From Kitasatospora sp. NBC_01250 (lineage in GTDB: Bacteria; Actinomycetota; Actinomycetes; Streptomycetales; Streptomycetaceae): DNA of 64,000 nt. The position numbers were made by a program, and so were the translations under genes. The stretch is taken from positions 4,712,001 through 4,776,000 of the forward strand of contig NZ_CP108476.1 in assembly GCF_036226465.1 (NCBI RefSeq), in the 5' to 3' direction. The notes beneath the pieces were generated by a model. The model saw only the letters and a list, made by a program, of their open reading frames with translations, ran no database searches and had not been told where the DNA came from. How positions within the stretch are numbered: the stretch's first letter is position 1; each line of letters begins with the position of its first letter. Below are positions 46,513 through 56,162 of this stretch, one piece after another.

Positions 46513-46558
46513 CATGACGGTGGCCGATGTTTCACGTGAAACATCGGCCACCGTCATG
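46513..46558. other. parS: parS site 2, centre of a 46-bp perfect palindrome
   Basis: The core TGTTTCACGTGAAACA (46528-46543) is extended symmetrically on both sides, so bases 46513-46558 are a perfect palindrome with no loop. It lies in the ino1-MFS gap. The same sequence could act as a hairpin terminator for ino1 transcripts. Confidence 0.95.
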
Positions 46559-46571
46559 ACACCCTGAGCAC

Positions 46572-47909
46572 GTGGCGATCACCCGACGGCAGGCCCCGGC
46601 TCCCAGCACGCCCGACACCGACCGTGCCTCGCTCGGCTCGCTGCTGCGCTCCCGGGACTTTCGCCGACTGCTGGCCGCCCGGCTGCTCTCCCAACTCTCC
46701 GACGGCGTCTTCCAGGTCTCCCTGGCCTCGTACGTGATCTTCTCCCCGGAGCACCAGTCCTCCCCCGCCGACATCGCCTCCATGCTCGCGGTGCTGCTGC
46801 TGCCGTTCTCGGTGATCGGCCCGTTCGCCGGGGTGCTGCTGGACCGCTGGCGCCGCCGCCAGGTGCTCTACCTCGGCAACCTGGCCCGCTTCGGCCTCGG
46901 CCTGGCGACCGCCGGGCTGCTCCTCGGCCAGGTGCCCGAGTGGCTCTTCTTCGCCTCCGCGCTGCTGGTGACGGCGCTCAACCGGTTCATCCTGGCCGGA
47001 CTCTCGGCCGCGTTGCCCCGCGTCGTGGCACCGGCCCAACTGGTCACCGCCAACGCCCTCTCCCCCACCGCGGGAACCGTCGCGGCTGCCTGCGGCGGTG
47101 GCATCGGCTTCCTCTTCCACCAGGTGATGGCGCCCGGACCACGGGCCGACGCCGCTCTCGTCACGCTGGCCGCCGTGCTCTACCTGGCCGCCGCGCTCGC
47201 CGCCCACCGGATGGCCCCCGACCTGCTCGGCCCCGAGCACCACCCCGACCGCCCCGACCTGCGTGCGGCCCTCGGCCAGGCCGGCCGGTCACTGGTCGAC
47301 GGCGTGCGCCACCTCGTCAAGGAGAGCCGGCCCGCCGTGCACGCGCTCGCCGCGGTGACCGCGGCGCGGTTCTGCTACGGCGTCCTGATCGTCACGGTGC
47401 TCATGCTCTCCCGCTACACCTTCAACGACCCGGCCGACAGTCAGGCCGGGCTCGCCACCCTGGGCACGGCGCTCGGCTTCTCGGCGGTCGGCTTCTTCCT
47501 GGCCGCCGTGGTCAGCCCCTGGTTCACCCGGCGGCTCGGGCTCACCGGCTGGATGGTCGCCTGCCTCGGCTCGGCCGCCCTCTTCGTCCCGGCACTGGGC
47601 CTCTTCTTCGACACCGGCCCGGTGATGGCCGCTGCGCTGCTGCTCGGTGTGGTCACCCAGGGCAGCAAGATCTGCGCGGACACCATCGTGCAGAACGCGG
47701 TCGAGGACGACTACCGGGGGCGGGTCTTCGCCCTCTACGACGTGCTGTTCAACGTCGCCTTCGTCGCAGCCGCCGGCGTCACCGCGCTGGTGCTGCCGTT
47801 GAACGGACGTTCCGTGGGCGTACTGCTCGGTGTCGCCGCGGTCTACGCGCTGAGCGCCGCGCTCTACGCCCGGGCCGGTCGGCGCACACCGCCGCCCGGG
47901 CCCCGGTGA
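46572..47909 (+). CDS. MFS transporter
   Basis: A 445-aa major-facilitator protein with about 12 helices. Between helices 2 and 3 is the signature GVLLDRWRRRQVLY, matching the MFS A-motif, and the second half has VVSPWFTRRLGLTGWMVACL. It resembles drug/metabolite exporters, with an unknown substrate. GTG 46572 has no strong ribosome site and starts 13 bp after the parS palindrome. Confidence 0.88.
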   Translation: MAITRRQAPAPSTPDTDRASLGSLLRSRDFRRLLAARLLSQLSDGVFQVSLASYVIFSPEHQSSPADIASMLAVLLLPFSVIGPFAGVLLDRWRRRQVLYLGNLARFGLGLATAGLLLGQVPEWLFFASALLVTALNRFILAGLSAALPRVVAPAQLVTANALSPTAGTVAAACGGGIGFLFHQVMAPGPRADAALVTLAAVLYLAAALAAHRMAPDLLGPEHHPDRPDLRAALGQAGRSLVDGVRHLVKESRPAVHALAAVTAARFCYGVLIVTVLMLSRYTFNDPADSQAGLATLGTALGFSAVGFFLAAVVSPWFTRRLGLTGWMVACLGSAALFVPALGLFFDTGPVMAAALLLGVVTQGSKICADTIVQNAVEDDYRGRVFALYDVLFNVAFVAAAGVTALVLPLNGRSVGVLLGVAAVYALSAALYARAGRRTPPPGPR

Positions 47910-48013
47910 CCGGGGACACGGCGACTCGCTAGGGTACGTCCGCACCAACGAGTTGACGTTTTCGCTCCACTTCCGCCGCCCCTCGGCCGTCGTGCCATCC
48001 TCGGAGAGCCGTC

Positions 48014-49201
48014 GTGAGCAATCCGCCCCAGCCGCCGAACCCGAACATCCCACCGCCACCGCCGAATCCGCCGAGCGTTCCCGCGCCGCCGGCTTCCGCG
48101 CCCGCGGCCGTGACACCCGCGGAGCCCGCACCGGCCGACCCGACGCTCGTCGACGCGACGCCCGTCGACAGCACGCCCGTCGACGCCACCCCGCCGGCCC
48201 CGGCCGCACAGCCCCCGGCCGCGCAGCCGCCGACCGCCGTGCTCCCGCCGCCGGTCTTCGCCCAGCCGACGCCGACACCGCCCCCCGCCCAGGCCCCGGC
48301 GCAGCCACCGGCCGCGCCGAACCCCTACGCGGTGCCGAACCCGTATGCCGCGCCGAGTGCGTACGCCAGCCCGAACCCGTACGGCACACCGGCCTTCGCG
48401 ACGGCGTACGGCTACCCGGGCCCCGGGATGCCGGACACGCCCGCCGTCTGCCGGGTGTGCGGCGGCTTCCCGGCGGTGGACGTCACGGTGCGCGGCCACC
48501 AAGGCGTGATCGTGCTGTGGAAGTTCCCCAGCCGTCCCGGCCCGTACTGCCAGGTCTGCGGCACCGCGACGGTCCGTGAGATGGCGCAGCGGACCCTGGT
48601 GCGCGGCTGGTGGGCCGTCCTCTCGCCGCTCTTCACCCTGATCACGCTGCTGCGCACCCGGGCCGCCTATCAGAAGATCCGTCAGCTCCCGCCACCCGCG
48701 CCGGGAACCCACGGTCCGCAGCTGGACCCCGGCACCCCGCTCACCAAGCGCGGTGCGATCTGGATGCTGCTGCTGCCGGTGGCCTCGGTGGCGGCCTGCA
48801 TCACGCTGCTGGTGCTGCTGGTCTCCGGCGCGAACGGCGACGACTCGGGGCCGGCCGGCCGCTCGGTGATCACCGCGAACGGCGGCGACTGCCTGCGCGA
48901 CGCCCATGGCTCGCTGGGTCAGCCCGACGCCCATCCGGACGTCACCGTGCTCCCCTGCAGCAGTTCCAAGGCGCAGTACCGGGTGCTCGCCAAGGTGGCC
49001 ACCGTGGACGACCCACAGGGCGCCTGTTCCGGTTACCACGCCGCCACCTCCTGGCTCCTGCACAAGGACGGCGGCGCCAGCTTCGCCCTCTGCCTGGCCG
49101 CGAAGGACGCCCCCGACGCCCCCGACGCCCCCGACGGCTCCTCCGGCACCACTGGTTCGACCGGTTCGACCGACTCGACCGGTTCGGGCACCAGCGTCTG
49201 A
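48014..49201 (+). CDS. Pro-rich membrane protein with zinc-ribbon-like motif (LppU-like)
   Basis: A 395-aa protein. Residues 1-135 are Pro/Ala/Thr-rich and disordered. Then two CxxC pairs (VCRVCGGF about 145, YCQVCGTA about 178) suggest a small zinc ribbon, one TM helix lies near residue 258 (IWMLLLPVASVAACITLLVL), and an exported domain follows with four Cys (GGDCLRDAHG, VLPCSSSKAQYRVLAK). The end resembles LppU-type lipoprotein domains. The C-terminus is a Ser/Thr/Gly tail. The role is unknown; the gene keeps this position beside cca in streptomycetes. GTG 48014 follows GGAGAG. Confidence 0.78.
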   Translation: MSNPPQPPNPNIPPPPPNPPSVPAPPASAPAAVTPAEPAPADPTLVDATPVDSTPVDATPPAPAAQPPAAQPPTAVLPPPVFAQPTPTPPPAQAPAQPPAAPNPYAVPNPYAAPSAYASPNPYGTPAFATAYGYPGPGMPDTPAVCRVCGGFPAVDVTVRGHQGVIVLWKFPSRPGPYCQVCGTATVREMAQRTLVRGWWAVLSPLFTLITLLRTRAAYQKIRQLPPPAPGTHGPQLDPGTPLTKRGAIWMLLLPVASVAACITLLVLLVSGANGDDSGPAGRSVITANGGDCLRDAHGSLGQPDAHPDVTVLPCSSSKAQYRVLAKVATVDDPQGACSGYHAATSWLLHKDGGASFALCLAAKDAPDAPDAPDGSSGTTGSTGSTDSTGSGTSV

Positions 49202-49213
49202 CGGACCGTCCGT

Positions 49214-49241
49214 GGGCCGCGGTGGTACGCCACCGCGGCCC
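49214..49241. terminator. Perfect bidirectional terminator
   Basis: GGGCCGCGGTGG, loop TACG, CCACCGCGGCCC: 12-bp perfect stem in the 47-bp convergent gap between the LppU-like gene and cca. Serves both strands. Confidence 0.95.
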
Positions 49242-49248
49242 GGGCGGG

Positions 49249-50760
49249 TCAGTTCCCCCGCTGCTCCTGCGCCCACCACTGCTCGAGCGCCGCCACCGCC
49301 GCCTCGTGCTCCATCGGGCCGTGCTCCAGGCGCAGCTCCAGCAGGTGCTTGTAGGCCTTGCCGATCACCGGGCCCGGCGCCAGGCCGAGCAGCTCCATGA
49401 TCTGGTTGCCGTCAAGCGCGGGCCGGATCGAGTCCAGTTCCTCCTGCTCCTTCAGCTGGGCGATCCGCTCCTCCAGACCGTCATAGGTCCGCGACAGGGT
49501 CGCGGCCTTCCGCTTGTTGCGGGTGGTGCAGTCGGAGCGGGTCAGCTTGTGCAGCCGCTCCAGCAGCGGGCCCGCGTCGGTGACGTAGCGGCGCACCGCG
49601 GAGTCGGTCCATTCGCCGCCGCCGTAGCCGTGGAACCGCAGGTGCAGCTCGACCAGGCGCGAGACGTCGTCGATCAGCTCCTTGGAGTACTTCAGCTCCC
49701 GCATCCGCTTGCGGGTGAGCTTGGCACCGACCATCTCGTGGTGGTGGAAGGAGACCCGGCCGTCCGACTCGAAGCGGCGGGTGCGCGGCTTGCCGATGTC
49801 GTGCAGCAGCGCGGCCAGTCGCAGCGTCAGGTCGGGGCCGTCCTGCTCCAGCGCGATCGCCTGCTCGAGCACGGTGAGCGAGTGCTCGTAGACGTCCTTG
49901 TGGCGGTGGTGCTCGTCCTCCTCCAGCCGCAGGGCGGGCAGCTCGGGCAGCACGTGGTCGGCCAGCCCGGTCTCCACCAGCAGTCGCAGGCCCTGCACCG
50001 GGTACTCGGCCGTCAGCAGCTTGTTCAGCTCGGCCTGGACCCGCTCGGCGGACACGATGGTGATCCGCTCGGCCATCGCCGTCATGGCCGCCACCACCTC
50101 GGGGGCGGGCGTGAAGTCCAGCTGGGCGGCGAACCGGGCGGCACGCATCATCCGCAGCGGGTCGTCGGAGAACGACTCCTCGGGCGTGGCCGGCGTGCGC
50201 AGGACCCTGGCCTCCAGGTCCTCCAGCCCGTGGTGCGGGTCGACGAAGCCGCGCCCCGGCAGGTCGACCGCCATCGCGTTGACCGTGAAGTCCCGGCGGA
50301 CCAGGTCCTGCTCGATCGTGTCGCCGTAGGTGACCTCGGGCTTGCGCGAGGTGCGGTCGTAGGCCTCGCTGCGGTAGGTGGTGATCTCGATCAGGAAGCT
50401 GCCGGTCGGCGTGTCCTTGCGGGCACCGACCGTGCCGAAGGCGATGCCGACGTCCCACACCGCGTCCGCCCAGCCCTTGACCAGCTTGAGCACCTGCCCC
50501 GGCCGGGCGTCGGTGGTGAAGTCCAGGTCGTTGCCGAGCCGGCCGAGCAGCGCGTCGCGCACCGACCCACCCACCAGGGCCAGCCGGAAGCCGGCTTCCT
50601 GGAACCGCCGGGCGATCTCGTCCGCGACCGGGGAGACCCGGAGCAGCTCCTGCAGCCCCCGTGTCTGGGCCTCGCTCAGGCCTGGCAGGGCCGCGGCAGG
50701 GCCGGTGGCCTGGGCAGGAGCGGCAGCGGGGGCGGCGGTGGGTTCATTGGCGTTGGGCAC
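49249..50760 (-). CDS. cca: CCA tRNA nucleotidyltransferase
   Basis: A 503-aa class II nucleotidyltransferase: LALVGGSVRDALLG (about residue 65) and DLDFTTDARPGQ give the catalytic head, DFTVNAMAV and the neck follow, and an HD domain is present (LAALLHDIGKPRT, about 318). It adds or repairs the CCA end of tRNAs; a poly(A) polymerase activity is the known alternative for close relatives. GTG 50760 was chosen from family length; no strong ribosome site is visible. Divergent from the DUF6049 gene across 236 bp. Confidence 0.93.
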   Translation of the reverse strand: MPNANEPTAAPAAAPAQATGPAAALPGLSEAQTRGLQELLRVSPVADEIARRFQEAGFRLALVGGSVRDALLGRLGNDLDFTTDARPGQVLKLVKGWADAVWDVGIAFGTVGARKDTPTGSFLIEITTYRSEAYDRTSRKPEVTYGDTIEQDLVRRDFTVNAMAVDLPGRGFVDPHHGLEDLEARVLRTPATPEESFSDDPLRMMRAARFAAQLDFTPAPEVVAAMTAMAERITIVSAERVQAELNKLLTAEYPVQGLRLLVETGLADHVLPELPALRLEEDEHHRHKDVYEHSLTVLEQAIALEQDGPDLTLRLAALLHDIGKPRTRRFESDGRVSFHHHEMVGAKLTRKRMRELKYSKELIDDVSRLVELHLRFHGYGGGEWTDSAVRRYVTDAGPLLERLHKLTRSDCTTRNKRKAATLSRTYDGLEERIAQLKEQEELDSIRPALDGNQIMELLGLAPGPVIGKAYKHLLELRLEHGPMEHEAAVAALEQWWAQEQRGN

Positions 50761-50996
50761 GGCACACAAGGGTACGTGCCCGAGCCGGTCGGCAGCCCGC
50801 TCCTTTTTCCGGTGCCGATCACCTCCCGACCCCGCCCATCCCAAGGCCCGCAACACTGCGGGCCCGGCAGCGTCGTTACCATGCCGGTGGGACCGATGGT
50901 CCGCCGAGGGCGCGAGCCCGACACCGCGCGTGGTCGCGGGGGCGGCGCGGACCGAAGCGAAGACGACCGCGAACCAGAACGGCGAGGACGAAGCGC

Positions 50997-53411
50997 GTGG
51001 GCGAGCCAGCACGGCACACCGAGGGTCCCCGCAGGTCGGAGCGCGCTTCCCGGCGGTTGACCCGGGCGCTGCGGTCCACCGCGGTGGTCGCCGGCACGCT
51101 CGCGCTGCTCGGCGCCGCCGGCGTGGTGCCGGCCCTCGCCGCGCCGGCCCAGCCGGGGCTGGCCGCGGTCTCGCCCGATTTCCCGGTCACAGTCACCATC
51201 TCCAGCGTCCAGCCCCCGGCCCCCACCGCCGGCGACTCGCTGCAGATCTCCGGCACCGTCACCAACAGCGGCTCGACCCCGCTCAAGGCCGCGCAGGTGG
51301 GCCTGTCACTGGGGCGCGGCTCGACGCCGCTGGCGAACCGCTACGCGATCGGCACGATGCTCGCCAGGACCGACCCGGCCAGCGCCGACGGCAAGCCGCT
51401 GGCCGCCCCGGTGAGCCCGGTGGGCGACCTGGCGCCCGGCGCCAGCACCGCGTTCCACCTGCCCCCGGTGGCGATAAGCGACCTGAAGCTCGACCCGAGC
51501 GAGGGGAGCGCGGTCTACGAGCTGGCGGTGCAGGTGCAGGCCGGCACCAACGACGACCCCGCGTCGCACGAGGTCGGTATCGCCCGCAGCGTGCTGCCGT
51601 ACTTCTCCGACCCCAAGGACGTCCCGCAGAAGACCCAGGTCGCCACGGTGTGGCCGCTCACCCACCAGGCCGAGCTGGTCACCCAGACCCTGGACACCGA
51701 CCAGAGCCCGGTCCTGCGGGACGACAGCCTGGCCACCGACCTCGCGCCGAACGGACGGCTCGGCCAGCTGCTCAGCCTCGGCGAGCAGATCCCCTCGCTG
51801 ACCTGGGTGATCGACCCGGCGCTGCTGGACGCCGTGACCGCGATGACCAAGCCCTACCGGGTGCAGCTGCCCGGCCACAGCGGCGAGCCCGCCCACAGCG
51901 ACAACACCGTCGCCGGCACCGGCACCGCAGTGGCCACCCACTGGCTGGACGAGCTGCGCCACGCCGTCACGCAGAAGGGCGACGAGGTGGTCGCCCTGCC
52001 GTACGGCGATCCCGACCTCGCCTCGATCGCGCACAACGGCAGCGGCCTGAGCGGGCTGAGCACCGTGCTGGGCAAGGCGCAGGTGGCCGGGCAGGTGACC
52101 GTCGAGGGCCGGCTGATGGTCGACCCGGTGGGCGACATCGCCTGGCCCTACCAGGGCGCACTGGACCCGCAGACCGCCCAGGTCGCCCAGCAGCTGGGCG
52201 GCTCGAAGATCATCGTGAGCAGCGCGAGCGTCAGCGATCCGCAGCTGTCCTACACCCCGAACGCGGCCCGGCCGCTGCCGAACGGCCAGACCGCCCTGGT
52301 CGCCGACAGCACCATCGCGGACCTGTTCGCGAACGACCTCGCCACCCCCGAGGCCAGGTCCGCGGCCGAGCAGCGGTTCCTCGCCGAGACGCTGGCGATG
52401 ACCCGGCAGCAGCCCAGCACCCAGCGCACCCTGCTGGTCATGCCGCCGCGCAACCTCACCGCGCAGAGCGCGCAGACCCTGCAGGACGCGCTGCTCAAGA
52501 GCGGCCAGTGGACCAACCCGGTGACGCTGGACACGGTGGCCGGCACCCCCGCCGACCCCGCGACCGCCGACACCACGGTGCAGCCCGCCGACGCCTACCC
52601 CGCCGCCCTGCGCGCCGGCGAACTGCCGAGCAGCAACCTCGGACAGGTGGCCGACGTGCAGGGTCAGATGGACCTGCTGCTGCAGATCCTGACCAACCCG
52701 GGGCGGGTCAGCAGCCCGTTCAGCGCCGCCATGATGAGCTCGGTCTCCACCTCCTGGCGCACCGACGCCAAGGCCGGCGACGACTACCGCACCAATGTCT
52801 CCAAGAACATGGGGCAGCTGGTCAACGCCGTCAGTATCCCGAAGAAGAGCAACAAGATCACGCTCGCGGGCAACGAGGGCGTCCTGCAGGTCAGCGTCAA
52901 GAACGACCTGACCCAGCCGGTGATCAACCTCGAACTGCGGCTCACCTCCAACCAGCCCTACCGGGTGAGCGTCAGCAAGCCGCAGAACATCTCGCTGAGC
53001 AGCGCGCAGAGCGTCTCGGCCAAGTTCCTCGCGCAGGCCCAGGGCAACGGCGTGGTGCAGATGACCGCCCAGCTGTACACGGTGGGGCCCAACCCGCAGC
53101 CGTACGGCGAACCGGTGAAGTTCTCGGTCGAGGTCAGCCAGGTGCCCAACGGCGTCTGGTGGGTGGTCGGGGCCGGTGTCCTGCTGGTGCTGCTGGCCGG
53201 GCTGCGGTTCTTCCTGCAGCGCCGCAAGCGCAAGGGCGAGCCGGACGACGACCCGGACGCGCCGCTGGTCGACCCCGACGCACCGGACGGAGCCGGCGAG
53301 GCGCTCGACGCCGAGGACGGGCCGGACAGCCGGCCGTCGGCCGACGGCGGAACGAACCCGTCCGAATCGGACAGCCGACCGACCCCCGAAGGGACCGCGG
53401 CGCACCCCTAG
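50997..53411 (+). CDS. DUF6049 family exported membrane protein
   Basis: An 804-aa protein: Arg-rich signal peptide (residues 1-49, ending VPALAAPAQ), an immunoglobulin-like domain (FPVTVTISSVQPPAPTAGD, LQISGTVTNSGSTPL), a long alpha/beta region (YFSDPKDVPQKTQVATVWPL, LLSLGEQIPSLTWVIDPALL), a second Ig-like domain (VKNDLTQPVINLELRL), one TM helix (about 721, VVGAGVLLVLLAGLRFFL) and a short acidic cytoplasmic tail. The family always lies just upstream of murJ in actinobacteria, including mycobacteria, so a link with lipid II flipping or the envelope is likely but unproven. GTG 50997 follows GAGGACG. Confidence 0.88.
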   Translation: MGEPARHTEGPRRSERASRRLTRALRSTAVVAGTLALLGAAGVVPALAAPAQPGLAAVSPDFPVTVTISSVQPPAPTAGDSLQISGTVTNSGSTPLKAAQVGLSLGRGSTPLANRYAIGTMLARTDPASADGKPLAAPVSPVGDLAPGASTAFHLPPVAISDLKLDPSEGSAVYELAVQVQAGTNDDPASHEVGIARSVLPYFSDPKDVPQKTQVATVWPLTHQAELVTQTLDTDQSPVLRDDSLATDLAPNGRLGQLLSLGEQIPSLTWVIDPALLDAVTAMTKPYRVQLPGHSGEPAHSDNTVAGTGTAVATHWLDELRHAVTQKGDEVVALPYGDPDLASIAHNGSGLSGLSTVLGKAQVAGQVTVEGRLMVDPVGDIAWPYQGALDPQTAQVAQQLGGSKIIVSSASVSDPQLSYTPNAARPLPNGQTALVADSTIADLFANDLATPEARSAAEQRFLAETLAMTRQQPSTQRTLLVMPPRNLTAQSAQTLQDALLKSGQWTNPVTLDTVAGTPADPATADTTVQPADAYPAALRAGELPSSNLGQVADVQGQMDLLLQILTNPGRVSSPFSAAMMSSVSTSWRTDAKAGDDYRTNVSKNMGQLVNAVSIPKKSNKITLAGNEGVLQVSVKNDLTQPVINLELRLTSNQPYRVSVSKPQNISLSSAQSVSAKFLAQAQGNGVVQMTAQLYTVGPNPQPYGEPVKFSVEVSQVPNGVWWVVGAGVLLVLLAGLRFFLQRRKRKGEPDDDPDAPLVDPDAPDGAGEALDAEDGPDSRPSADGGTNPSESDSRPTPEGTAAHP

Positions 53412-53508
53412 GGCACCGTGCCGAAAGCCGGGATCGGGCCGCTGGTGATGAGACAGTAGGTCCTTGAGATCTCTCGGAGACGGCCGGACCGACCAGCGAT
53501 GAGGTGGC

Positions 53509-55956
53509 ATGAGCGAGCGGAGCACGGGGGTCCCCCCGGCCGCGGGCGGGGGCGGCGGAAGGTCGGTCCCGCCGGCCGAGGAGCACGCGCCCACGGCGGC
53601 CGAGGAGAGCGACTGGTACCTCACCGAGACCTTCGCGCGCGACCCGTTCGCCACCGACCCGTACGCGACGCCTGACGGCCCGGGTCCGTACCACCGGGCC
53701 GAAGCGGAACCGAGCGGCCCGGAAGCGGGCACCCCCGCATCGCAGGCCCCGGAAGCGCAGGCCCCGGCGGGCGACGGCGACCCCGCCGAGGAGCCCGCGC
53801 CCCCCGCCGCGGCACCCACCGCACGGAAGCGGCAGAAGCGCCGTGACAGGGCCGCGGAGCCGCCGGACGAGCCCGCGGTGCCCGCCTCCCGCTGGGCCCG
53901 CCAGGCGGCCGCCACGCCCGCCCCCGCGGTGCCCAGCACCGTCCCTGCCACCGAACCCGGGAGCGAGGCCGAGGCCGAGCCCGCGGGCGGCTCGCCCCGG
54001 GACACCGGGAGCACCGAGTACGTGGGCGTGGACGACCTGTTCGCCGCCGCCTACCCGACCGGCGAGGTGTCACGGCGGCCCTTCGTCCCGGTCATCGAGT
54101 TCGACCCGCCGCTCAGCCCCGAGGAGACCGCGCTGCGGGAGGCCGCCGCGGAGTCCGGGTCCGACCTGCCGTTCACCTTCGACCTCCCGGACGGGCCCGA
54201 GGAGCCGGACCGGGCCGCCGCGGCGGAGCCGGCCCAGCCGGACGAGCAGGACGAGCAGGACCGGCCCGAGGAGCCCGAGAAGCCCACCGAAGCGCCCGCC
54301 ACCTCGGGCGGCGGCAAGGTCGCGAGCCTGCTCGGCTCCAGCGCGATCATGGCCGCCGGCACCCTGGTCTCCCGGGGCACCGGCTTCCTGCGCACCATGG
54401 TGATCGCCGCCGCGATCGGCGTCGGCACCATGGGCGACTCCTACTCCGCCGCCAACACGCTGCCCACCCTGCTCTACATCCTGATCGGCGGCGGCGCGCT
54501 GAACGCCGTCTTCGTGCCGCAGCTGGTCCGCAGCATGAAGCAGGACCAGGACGGCGGCACCGCCTACGCCAACCGCCTGCTCACCCTGGTGATGGTGGGC
54601 CTGGCCGGGGTGGTCTTCGTGGCCGTGCTGGCCGCCCCGCTGCTGGTCCAGCTGATCTCGCACTCGCTGATGAGCGGTCAGGCCAGCGCGGACAGCACGG
54701 TGGCCCTGGCCCGCTACTGCCTGCCGACCATCTTCTTCATGGGCATGCACGTGGTGATGGGCCAGATCCTCAACGCCCGCGGCCGGTTCGGCGCCATGAT
54801 GTGGACCCCGGTCCTGAACAACGTCGTGGTGATCTTCACCTTCGCGATGTACCTGTGGGTCTTCGGCACCTTCCAGCACAGCCGGGTCACCCCCGAGAGC
54901 ATCTCCCCCGAGGGGCTGCGGCTGCTGGGCCTGGGCACCATGCTGGGCCTGGCCGTCCAGGCGCTGGCGATGCTCCCCTACCTGCGCGCGGCCGACTTCC
55001 ACTTCCGGCCGCGCTTCGACTGGCGCGGGCACGGCCTGGGCAAGGCCGCCCGGCTGGCCAAGTGGACCTTCCTCTTCGTGCTGGCCAACCAGGCCGGCTA
55101 CCTGGTCGTCACCCAGCTGGCCACCGCGGCCGGCAGCCGGGCCGCCGCGCACGGCTACCTCGGGGTGGGCCTGGCCGCGTACTCCAACGCGCTGCTGATC
55201 TGGCAGCTGCCGATGGCGGTGATCACCGTCTCGGTGATGAGCGCCGTGCTGCCCAGGCTCTCCCGCTCGGCCGCCGACGGCGACCCCGGTGCGGTGCGCG
55301 ACGACCTCTCGTACGGGCTGCGCACCTCGGCGGTGGCGATCGTGCCCGCCGCCTTCCTCTTCCTCGCACTCGGCCCGCAGATCGGCGGCGCCATCTACGG
55401 CCTGGGCAACGGCGGCAGCGCGGCGCACGGCACCACGGCGGTCGGCTTCATGCTCTCCGCCTTCGCACTCGGCCTGATCCCCTACTCGGTGCAGTACGTG
55501 CTGCTGCGCGGTTTCTACGCCTACGAGGACACCCGCACCCCGTTCTCCAACACCGTCTGGGTGGCCGTCACCCAGGCCGCGACCGCACTGGTCTGCTTCC
55601 TGCTGCTGCCCGCCCAGTGGGCGGTCACCGGGATGGCGCTGGGCTACGGCGCCTCGTACGTGGTGGGCGTGGCGGTCGCGCTGCCCAAGCTCAAGCAGCG
55701 GATCGGCGGACTGGACACCGCGCGGATCGCCAAGACCTACGTGCGGCTGGCGCTCGCCTGCCTGCCGGCCGCGGTGGTCGGCCTGCTGCTGTCGCTCGTG
55801 CTGCGCAGTCTGCTGGACGGCTGGACCGGTAGCGTGATGACCGTGCTGGTGGCCGGCGCCGGGCAGGTGGCGGTCTTCCTCGCGGTCGCCCGGCGGCTGC
55901 GGATCGAGGAACTGACCACGGTGATCGGCATGGTCCGCGGTCGCCTTGGCCGTTGA
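53509..55956 (+). CDS. murJ: Lipid II flippase MurJ (MviN)
   Basis: An 815-aa protein. Residues 1-265 are a cytoplasmic, disordered acidic/Pro-rich extension. The transporter follows, about 14 helices starting at LLGSSAIMAAGTLVSRGTGF, with NTLPTLLYILIGGGALNAVFV, conserved RAADFHFRPRFDW, and YALLRGFYAYEDTRTP-like signatures of MOP-fold flippases. It moves lipid II across the membrane for wall synthesis. ATG 53509 follows GAGGTGGC. The mycobacterial orthologue has the pseudokinase fused to its C-terminus; here that domain is the next gene. Confidence 0.95.
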   Translation: MSERSTGVPPAAGGGGGRSVPPAEEHAPTAAEESDWYLTETFARDPFATDPYATPDGPGPYHRAEAEPSGPEAGTPASQAPEAQAPAGDGDPAEEPAPPAAAPTARKRQKRRDRAAEPPDEPAVPASRWARQAAATPAPAVPSTVPATEPGSEAEAEPAGGSPRDTGSTEYVGVDDLFAAAYPTGEVSRRPFVPVIEFDPPLSPEETALREAAAESGSDLPFTFDLPDGPEEPDRAAAAEPAQPDEQDEQDRPEEPEKPTEAPATSGGGKVASLLGSSAIMAAGTLVSRGTGFLRTMVIAAAIGVGTMGDSYSAANTLPTLLYILIGGGALNAVFVPQLVRSMKQDQDGGTAYANRLLTLVMVGLAGVVFVAVLAAPLLVQLISHSLMSGQASADSTVALARYCLPTIFFMGMHVVMGQILNARGRFGAMMWTPVLNNVVVIFTFAMYLWVFGTFQHSRVTPESISPEGLRLLGLGTMLGLAVQALAMLPYLRAADFHFRPRFDWRGHGLGKAARLAKWTFLFVLANQAGYLVVTQLATAAGSRAAAHGYLGVGLAAYSNALLIWQLPMAVITVSVMSAVLPRLSRSAADGDPGAVRDDLSYGLRTSAVAIVPAAFLFLALGPQIGGAIYGLGNGGSAAHGTTAVGFMLSAFALGLIPYSVQYVLLRGFYAYEDTRTPFSNTVWVAVTQAATALVCFLLLPAQWAVTGMALGYGASYVVGVAVALPKLKQRIGGLDTARIAKTYVRLALACLPAAVVGLLLSLVLRSLLDGWTGSVMTVLVAGAGQVAVFLAVARRLRIEELTTVIGMVRGRLGR

Positions 55957-56162
55957 CCGCCCATCAGTTTGTCCACCTACTGGCCGGTAGTGCACCCGGT
56001 GAAACCGGTTGGCCCCGTCAGCGGTCGTCCGGGGGTGGGAAGAGTGGGCACAATTGTCTTCGAATGACTTGGTCTGCAGACCCGGGTCCCCGCCTGTCCG
56101 CCTCCCGGCGACACGCCGGCGGGGGTGCCGGACCGGGCGCTACAAGGGGAGGCAGGACGACG

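Noticed and set aside
55969-55977. DnaA box (TTGTCCACC) after murJ
   Set aside because: A single site with one mismatch; expected by chance in a 64-kb window.
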